Positions 6,896 to 11,169 of a stretch of 11,169 nt of DNA are shown one piece after another. How positions within the stretch are numbered: position 1 is the first letter of the stretch; every line of letters begins with the position of its first letter. The stretch covers positions 1 through 11,169 of the forward strand of contig JAIFMA010000118.1 of assembly GCA_020048795.1 (NCBI GenBank), given 5' to 3'. The position numbers were made by a program, and so were the translations under genes. This DNA comes from Rhodoferax sp. (GTDB taxonomy: Bacteria > Pseudomonadota > Gammaproteobacteria > Burkholderiales > Burkholderiaceae_C). The notes below the pieces were generated by a model. The model saw nothing but the letters and a program-made list of their open reading frames with translations, did no database searches and was not told where the DNA came from.

Positions 6896-7056
6896 GTAAC
6901 GGCGGATGTAAGACGGTTTTTCCCGTACCGCCTCGTTACGTGGTGACGGAGCATTAACCGGTAATGACCTCGCTGATGGTTTTGTCACTGTTACGAAAAC
7001 ATGGAAACGATATAAACCGTTTATATCGTTTTTCAGGGGGACACAAAAATTTTTGT
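6896..7056. repeat. Palindrome-rich gap between the tRNA operon and the CDF gene
   Basis: The 230-nt gap (6885-7114) has no gene. It contains an imperfect hairpin whose base is GTAACG (6896-6901) with CGTTAC (6934-6939), a perfect 12-bp inverted repeat AAACGATATAAA-CCG-TTTATATCGTTT (7005-7031), and a 14-nt palindrome ACAAAAATTTTTGT (7043-7056). The stretch before the CDF start (7050-7100) is very AT-rich, but no well-spaced -35/-10 pair was found. The 12-bp repeat could be an operator or a bidirectional terminator. Confidence 0.55.
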
Positions 7057-7114
7057 TGGTACTTTTTTATTTCAATTTTTAAATAATCATTTAAATCAAC
7101 AACTTACGCCACCA

Positions 7115-8056
7115 ATGCTGATGCTTAACCAGCTGCCGATTCGATTTTTGACCCCAAGACGGTTGCTGTGGGCGTCCATCACGGTCGCAGTGGCGACTAT
7201 TGCACTCAAAACGCTGGCTTGGTATGTCACCGATTCGGTCGGATTGTTGTCTGATGCGATGGAATCGTTTGTGAATCTGGCCAGCGCCATTTTTGCCCTG
7301 ATGATGGTCACAATTGCCCAGCGCCCGGCAGACAAAGAGCACCCTTACGGTCACCACAAGGCTGAGTATTTTTCGTCCGGTTTTGAGGGCATCCTGATCG
7401 TTGGTGTAGCCGTGGGCATTATCTGGGCCGGTGCCTCCAGGTTGTTTGAGCCGCAACCCTTGCAGGAGTTGGGCTGGGGCCTGGCCTTGTCAGTGCTGAG
7501 CTCTGCTCTTAATGGTTTGCTGGCCTGGGTGATGTTCAGTTCTGCCAAAGTGCACCGTTCCATCGCGCTGGAAGCCGATGCCAAGCATCTGGTCACCGAT
7601 GTCTGGACCTCGGTGGGCGTGCTAGTGGGTCTGATCGGCGTGGTATTGACTGGCTGGCTCTGGCTGGATGCGGTTGCCGCGATTGGGGTTGCGCTGAATA
7701 TTCTCTGGGAGGGGGGGCACCTGATGTGGCGGTCTTCTCAGGGGCTGATGGACGAAGCCGTCGAGCCCGATGTTTTGCGGGAAATCCAGCAAACACTTGA
7801 CGCGTTCGCCCAGCAAAGTATCCGGTTTGACCACGTCATCACGCGGCGCTCGGGTCAGCGTCGGTTCGTCGATCTGCACATGCACATGCCCTCGAACTGG
7901 ACGTTGGGCCGCGCCGCAGGGTCACGCCGCAGCGTCGAGCAGGCATTGATGGCGGCCGTGCCGGGCTTGCGCGCCACCATTCAAATGCTACCCAGCGACA
8001 TTGAAGCGGCTTTTGACGATCCGCCCGAAAACCAGGTGCCGTTTTCTGCCGGGTAG
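7115..8056 (+). CDS. Cation diffusion facilitator (CDF) family metal efflux transporter
   Basis: This 313-residue inner-membrane protein probably exports divalent metal (Zn, Fe, Co, Cd or Mn) in exchange for protons. About six hydrophobic segments occupy residues 17-210. Metal-site motifs are visible: TM2 has SDAMES (Asp47, Glu50, Ser51), and TM5 has the canonical HxxxD as His158/Asp162 in KHLVTD. The family's cytosolic HPYGHHKAE motif lies at 76-84. The C-terminal cytosolic domain (about 215-300) has the ferredoxin-like CDF tail, with HVITRRSGQRRFVDLHMHM. The TM2 motif differs from the usual HxxxD or DxxxD, so the substrate cannot be assigned. No Shine-Dalgarno is seen before the ATG at 7115. 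The next ATG (7121) is an alternative. It converges on the acyl-CoA dehydrogenase gene with a 40-nt gap. Confidence 0.9.
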   Translation: MLMLNQLPIRFLTPRRLLWASITVAVATIALKTLAWYVTDSVGLLSDAMESFVNLASAIFALMMVTIAQRPADKEHPYGHHKAEYFSSGFEGILIVGVAVGIIWAGASRLFEPQPLQELGWGLALSVLSSALNGLLAWVMFSSAKVHRSIALEADAKHLVTDVWTSVGVLVGLIGVVLTGWLWLDAVAAIGVALNILWEGGHLMWRSSQGLMDEAVEPDVLREIQQTLDAFAQQSIRFDHVITRRSGQRRFVDLHMHMPSNWTLGRAAGSRRSVEQALMAAVPGLRATIQMLPSDIEAAFDDPPENQVPFSAG

Positions 8057-8096
8057 CCCGAGCTGCCAAATCGAGCGCATCAACTGCCTGACATGC

Positions 8097-9227
8097 TCAC
8101 CCCAGTGCTCTTTGAATGATGATTTTCTGAACGTCGCTGGTGCCCTCATAAATCTGGCACACGCGCACGTCGCGGTAGATGCGCTCCAGCGGAAAGTCGT
8201 TCACATAACCGTAGCCACCCAGGGTCTGGATGGCGGCGCTGCACACCTTTTCGGCCATTTCGCTGGCAAACAGCTTGGCCATGGCGGCTTCTTTGAGGCA
8301 CGGACGGCCCGCATCGCGCAAGCTCGCTGCGTGCCAGATCAATTGCCGGGCTGCTTCTAATTGAGTAGCACACTCGGCAAGCCTGAAGCCTACTGCCTGG
8401 TGGTTGAAGATGGCAGTGCCAAAACTTTGCCGGTCTTTGGCATAGGCCACAGCAACATCGAGTGCACTGCGCGCCATACCCACGCTTTGCGCCGCAATGC
8501 CAATGCGCCCGCCCTCCAGGCCACCCAGGGCGATGCCGTAGCCTTCACCTTCCTTGCCAATCAGGTTCTCGGCCGGGATGCGGCAGTTGTCAAAATTGAT
8601 CTGGGCGGTGTCGCTGCTGTGCTGGCCCAGTTTGTCTTCGACGCGCGCCACCAGGTAGCCGGGCGCGCTGGTGGGCACCAGAAATGCGCTCATGCCCTTT
8701 TTGCCCGCGCCCTTGTCGGTGACGGCAATGACAATGGCCACGTCACCATATTTGCCGCTGGTGATGAACTGCTTGACACCGTTGATGACATAGCTATCAC
8801 CGTCTTTGACTGCGGTGGTCCTTAAAGATGAGGCATCCGAGCCCACATGGGGTTCAGTCAGACAAAAGGCGCCCAGCATCTGCCCCTGCGCCAGCGGCTC
8901 CAGCCATTGCTTTTTCTGTGCAATGTTGCCAAATTTCATCAGAATGGCGTTGACCGGGCAATTGGTGACGCTGATCACGGTGCTGGTGCCGCCGTCGCCC
9001 GCAGCAATTTCTTCAAGAACGAGGGCCAGCGTCAGGTAGTCCAGCCCGGCGCCACCCAGTTCTTCAGGCACACAAATGCCATAGGCCCCGAGCGCTGCCA
9101 GCCCCTGGTGCACGTCTTTGGGAAAGTGGTGCTCTTTGTCCCAGCGAGCGGCATGGGGCCAGAGTTCGGCTTGGGCAAAGTCGCGTACCGCGTCGCGGAT
9201 CATTTCCTGGTCTTGTGTGAGTAGCAT
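8097..9227 (-). CDS. Acyl-CoA dehydrogenase
   Basis: This 376-residue FAD enzyme catalyses alpha,beta-dehydrogenation of an acyl-CoA, passing electrons to electron-transfer flavoprotein. It would act in fatty acid or branched-chain amino acid breakdown. The three-domain fold is complete. Family signature 1 (GAFCLTEPHVGSDASS) lies at 119-134, the middle beta domain at about 120-225, and signature 2 (QTLGGYGYVNDFPLERIYRD) at 334-353. The catalytic base is Glu361 in QIYEGTSDVQ, the position used by short- and medium-chain enzymes. The start at 9227 has GGAG 6 nt upstream on the minus strand. Chain-length or branched-chain specificity cannot be read from the sequence. It appears to be a single-gene unit with a leader of about 155 nt. 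Confidence 0.94.
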   Translation of the reverse strand: MLLTQDQEMIRDAVRDFAQAELWPHAARWDKEHHFPKDVHQGLAALGAYGICVPEELGGAGLDYLTLALVLEEIAAGDGGTSTVISVTNCPVNAILMKFGNIAQKKQWLEPLAQGQMLGAFCLTEPHVGSDASSLRTTAVKDGDSYVINGVKQFITSGKYGDVAIVIAVTDKGAGKKGMSAFLVPTSAPGYLVARVEDKLGQHSSDTAQINFDNCRIPAENLIGKEGEGYGIALGGLEGGRIGIAAQSVGMARSALDVAVAYAKDRQSFGTAIFNHQAVGFRLAECATQLEAARQLIWHAASLRDAGRPCLKEAAMAKLFASEMAEKVCSAAIQTLGGYGYVNDFPLERIYRDVRVCQIYEGTSDVQKIIIQRALG

Positions 9228-9389
9228 AAGGGTCTCCGTTTGCAGGCCTCATAGGGGGGGCCGGCTCAGTTGTTGCACGATCCAGCAGGGCTGGAGCATT
9301 TTCCAATTCAGCGATGAGCCTGAACAAGGGCCATTTTGGGTGTGTTGGTTGTGCGGGTTGATCGGGTTGGAAGTTGGAAGTTTAAGGTT

Positions 9390-9418
9390 TTTATACAAAC
9401 CGCTGTTTGACAAGTGAA
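9390..9418 (-). promoter_or_regulatory. Candidate housekeeping promoter for the acyl-CoA dehydrogenase gene
   Basis: Read on the minus strand, TTCACT (9418-9413), a 17-nt spacer and TATAAA (9395-9390) form a reasonable sigma-70 site (4/6 and 5/6 matches). It would give a leader of about 155 nt before the start at 9227. There is no supporting evidence beyond the match. Confidence 0.4.
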
Positions 9419-9656
9419 GCGCGTCAGTCCGTAGGCGAAACCCTTGTGGGTAAGCGCACAGGATCAGTTTTTTGATGTCGGATTTCTCGGGGGAGGGTTC
9501 GATTGCAGGCGAGGCACACCCGTTTGGTGGCATCTCATGGCACTGCTAAATCATCCGTGTGGTGGTTGCTTCGCCTGGTCCTCCCGATGCACTGCCTGCG
9601 GCTTCGCGCCCAGACACCACTGATTTGGAAATGGAATCAACACCGCCTGGCAGGGA

Positions 9657-9680
9657 GGGGGTGGGAAAGCCCCACCACCC
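9657..9680 (-). terminator. Possible terminator hairpin downstream of the dsrE2-like gene
   Basis: GGTGGG (9660-9665) pairs with CCCACC (9671-9676) across a 5-nt loop. It extends by three more G:C pairs (9657-9659 with 9678-9680) past a bulged A. It lies about 45 nt past the dsrE2-like stop. No T-run follows on the minus strand, so it may only stabilise the 3' end. Confidence 0.3.
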
Positions 9681-9724
9681 CGTGTGATGACACATTGGGT
9701 GGTGAAGCCAGCACCGTCAAGCGG

Positions 9725-10195
9725 TCAGATAAACAGGCAGACGTCAGATTCGCCAGCAAACTTCATGAAAGTGGCAGCGCCGCCGTACTCGACCTCCTTG
9801 ATGAATTCGCTGGTTTCAAACTCGAACAAGTCCACGGTCATTTGACAAGCCACAAATTTGACTTCGGCTTCGAGGCAGATGTCACGCAGTTCCTGAAGCG
9901 ACGCAACGCCCTTGGACTTCATTTTGTTCTTCATCATCATGGTTGCCATCGACTCCATGCCGGGCAGCATCTGAACCATCACGGGCATGGGCACAGGCAT
10001 GGGCATGGCCGGGTTGGCCAGCGGGCTGATCTTGATGTCGTCCAGACTCTTGCGCAGCAGTTGCAGGCCATAGAAGGTGAAGAAAATCTGCACATCCCAG
10101 CCCAGCGCCGCGGCGGTCGATGCCAGGATGAAAGGCGGGTACGCCATGTCCAGCGTGCCCTTGGTTGCGATCAGCGCCATTTTTTTGGTTGCCAT
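9725..10195 (-). CDS. DsrE2-like protein (DsrE/DsrF superfamily, putative sulfur carrier)
   Basis: This 156-residue protein begins MATKKMALIATKGTLDMAY and is of DsrE2 type, a family found beside TusA and rhodaneses in sulfur-trafficking clusters. The conserved cysteine expected to carry the persulfide is Cys117 in FVACQMTVDLF; Cys107 and Cys153 are also present. A methionine-rich segment (11 Met between 64 and 92) sits in mid-protein and may associate with the membrane or another protein. I recall such a segment as typical of this family. The closing motif EYGGAATFMKFAGES is also characteristic. I chose the start at 10195, not the longer frame to 10315, because GGAG lies 9 nt upstream and the extra N-terminus overlaps the TusA-like gene. 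It follows that gene by 40 nt, so one operon is likely. The physiological sulfur donor and acceptor are unknown. Confidence 0.87.
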   Translation of the reverse strand: MATKKMALIATKGTLDMAYPPFILASTAAALGWDVQIFFTFYGLQLLRKSLDDIKISPLANPAMPMPVPMPVMVQMLPGMESMATMMMKNKMKSKGVASLQELRDICLEAEVKFVACQMTVDLFEFETSEFIKEVEYGGAATFMKFAGESDVCLFI

Positions 10196-10235
10196 GCGTT
10201 TATGCTCCGGAAAGTGGGTTAGTCGCCTGCTTGAC

Positions 10236-10463
10236 TCAGGCTTTCTTGAGATAGAAAACAAACTTGCTGTTTTCAGTGGCTTGCTCCAGCAGCGCGTTGC
10301 CCGTTTGCTCGGCAAAAGCTGCCATGTCGCACACCGAACCCGGGTCGGTCGAAATCACGCGTAGCACCTGACCCGAGGTCATGTCCGTCAAAGCCTTCTT
10401 GGTTTTGACGATGGGAAGCGGGCAAGACAGGCCTGATGCGTCAAATTCTTTGTTGAAATCCAT
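10236..10463 (-). CDS. TusA-family sulfurtransferase / sulfur carrier protein
   Basis: This small 75-residue cytosolic protein has the TusA fold. The signature CPLPIVKTKKAL begins at Cys14, the residue that carries the persulfide. A second cysteine (Cys45, in PGSVCDMAAF) is shared by many non-canonical TusA paralogues. TusA proteins pass sulfur for tRNA thiolation, molybdenum cofactor or dissimilatory sulfur oxidation. Pairing with a DsrE2-like gene 40 nt downstream points to the sulfur-transfer type, not housekeeping tRNA modification. That is inference. GGAG 7 nt before the ATG at 10463 supports the start. The 195-nt upstream gap probably contains its promoter, but no clear boxes were found. 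Confidence 0.9.
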   Translation of the reverse strand: MDFNKEFDASGLSCPLPIVKTKKALTDMTSGQVLRVISTDPGSVCDMAAFAEQTGNALLEQATENSKFVFYLKKA

Positions 10464-10658
10464 GGGTGTTCTCCGTTGGCCGACTGCATATAGTCGTTGG
10501 GTTTGTTAGGGTTTGGCAAGTGGGGTCGCGCCAGCAATTTTGGCAGCTCTCTTGCACCCGCTGATTTTTGGGTAGTCCCGGACTTGCGTCCATCACCGCA
10601 AAGGGTAATTCGGGGTAGCCCATATGGGTGATGTGGTGATCAAATTTGGGCTGCAACT

Positions 10659-10878
10659 TCACCCAACAAACCCGGCTTGCAGGAACATCAGGTAGGCCAA
10701 AAGGTCTTCGGTTCGGCCCGCGCTGACCAACTCCTTGGCCGTCTTGAAATCAAACGCTTCAATGCCGTCTTTACAGGCACTGGTTTCATCTTTGTCGTGC
10801 TGCTGCCGGCAGGTTCAGGTCTTTCCAATTGACGGGTTGAATTTTGTTGCGTGACTGAAACGAGGTGCAGTATTTGAG
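10659..10878 (-). pseudogene. Broken small coding remnant with apparent frameshift
   Basis: On the minus strand, 10814-10659 is an open frame ending in TGA (10659-10661). It encodes about 51 residues with natural composition (KDGIEAFDFKTAKELV then a hydrophobic LLAYLMFLQAGFVG end) and no start codon. It is preceded in frame by a stop at 10815-10817. An overlapping frame (10878-10786) encodes a protein-like KIQPVNWKDLNLP just upstream. A +1 shift at the repeated GCAGCAGCA near 10800-10808 would join the two. Neither frame has an ATG or GTG start with a ribosome site. I do not recognise the family. It is either a decayed gene or one split by a sequencing indel. It lies between the alpha-2-macroglobulin gene and tusA-dsrE2, in the same direction. 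Confidence 0.5.
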
Positions 10879-10912
10879 CTACCGGGTTCAGATACTGCCT
10901 GGGTTGATTCAA

Positions 10913-10930
10913 ATGCGTCGAATGACGCAT
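10913..10930. repeat. 7-bp perfect hairpin downstream of the alpha-2-macroglobulin gene
   Basis: ATGCGTC (10913-10919) and GACGCAT (10924-10930) flank a 4-nt loop. It lies about 55 nt past the stop of the minus-strand gene at 10984. Only three T follow on that strand, so it would be a weak terminator at best. Confidence 0.35.
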
Positions 10931-10983
10931 GGGCAACCCAAGAGCACTAACCGGCACGGCTTGCGCGTTTTGCCTACAGTGGG

Positions 10984-11169
10984 CTACACATGCAGCACCA
11001 GCCAGGCGGCATTCGGGCATTCACCAAAAATCTCCGGTGCGTACATCGCCTCAATGCGGGTTGCGGGCAATTTAAACTGACCGGCGTTGTTCAGGCGCAG
11101 TGTGTAGTCGATGCGCCAACGACCCGCAGGCACCCAGCGGTAATAGGCGCGAAAACTGTCGGCAGCGCG
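10984..11169 (-). CDS. C-terminal end of a bacterial alpha-2-macroglobulin family protein (partial)
   Basis: An open frame enters from the right edge and stops at TAG (10984-10986), giving the last 61 residues. The segment FRAYYRWVPAGRW, then LRLNNAGQFKLPATRIEAMYAPEIFGECPN, matches my recollection of the receptor-binding-like C-terminal domain of the large (usually 1,500-2,000 residue) bacterial alpha-2-macroglobulins of the YfaS/YfhM type. These periplasmic proteins trap proteases and often accompany penicillin-binding protein 1C. Only the tail is visible, so a thioester motif, lipobox or neighbouring pbpC cannot be checked. The tail ends AAWLVLHV; Cys51 in FGECPN is a little unusual to my eye. 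The direction matches the downstream tusA-dsrE2 unit, but about 520 nt and a broken gene separate them. Confidence 0.8.
   Translation of the reverse strand, partial: RAADSFRAYYRWVPAGRWRIDYTLRLNNAGQFKLPATRIEAMYAPEIFGECPNAAWLVLHV

Larger units (their letters stand above)
9228..9724. other. Gene-free gap between acyl-CoA dehydrogenase and dsrE2-like gene
   Basis: About 500 nt with no convincing gene. Open frames across it, for example 9249-9533 on the minus strand, are rich in Pro, Asn and Ser and match no known domain. The left part holds the long leader and candidate promoter of the acyl-CoA dehydrogenase gene. The right part (about 9555-9620) has repeated GCTTCGC-type GC-rich motifs of the kind seen in intergenic repeats, and a GC-rich hairpin sits at 9657-9680. 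Confidence 0.5.

Noticed and set aside
9249..9533. 94-codon minus-strand frame in the gap upstream of the acyl-CoA dehydrogenase gene
   Set aside because: Its Pro/Asn/Ser-rich composition is not protein-like and it overlaps the candidate promoter. There is no ribosome site and no known domain.
9503..10222. 239-codon plus-strand frame
   Set aside because: It is antisense to the DsrE2-like gene. Its His-rich stretch is the mirror of the Met-rich codons, and the minus-strand gene has clear family motifs.
10441..10662. 73-codon GTG-started minus-strand frame overlapping the TusA-like start
   Set aside because: It has rare codons and low-complexity composition, overlaps the tusA ribosome site and start, and resembles no family. 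A GTGA overlap with the upstream remnant is its only support.

Overview
The window looks like chromosomal DNA of a betaproteobacterium, most likely Burkholderiales and Comamonadaceae-like (Rhodoferax/Polaromonas type). This rests on the protein flavour, the gene order tig-clpP-clpX-lon followed by tRNA-Gly, tRNA-Gly and tRNA-Cys, and a TusA/DsrE2-type sulfur-carrier pair. No species-level marker is visible, so the assignment is inference.

Layout. Positions 1-579 hold no convincing gene. The stretch is rich in short perfect inverted repeats and ends in what reads as the 3' part of a tRNA-Leu(UAG): anticodon loop, class II variable arm, T arm and acceptor. Its 5' half is missing or scrambled, so it is a decayed tRNA or an attachment-site remnant. 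Positions 580-6465 (+) are the protein quality-control cluster: trigger factor (tig), ClpP peptidase, ClpX unfoldase and Lon protease. Two strong sigma-32 (heat-shock) promoter candidates lie in it, one before clpP and overlapping the tig terminator, and one before lon. Both have a 13-nt spacer and near-consensus boxes. Positions 6509-6884 hold a tRNA operon (two identical tRNA-Gly(GCC), then tRNA-Cys(GCA)) with a promoter and a strong intrinsic terminator.

A 230-nt AT-rich, palindrome-rich gap leads to a CDF-family metal cation efflux transporter (+). It converges on an acyl-CoA dehydrogenase (-). The rest is on the minus strand: a gap of about 500 nt, a DsrE2-like protein preceded by a TusA-like sulfur carrier (one probable operon), a broken small coding remnant with an apparent frameshift, and the C-terminal end of a bacterial alpha-2-macroglobulin that runs off the right edge.

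How the genes work together. Trigger factor folds nascent chains. ClpXP and Lon degrade unfolded or tagged proteins, and the sigma-32 sites would raise both during heat stress. The TusA/DsrE2 pair probably relays persulfide sulfur. Most of the window is conserved housekeeping. The least explained parts are the left 580 nt, the promoter-terminator overlap before clpP, the palindrome before the CDF gene and the broken gene near 10.7-10.9 kb. I see no CRISPR array, transposase, integrase or clear novel defence system.
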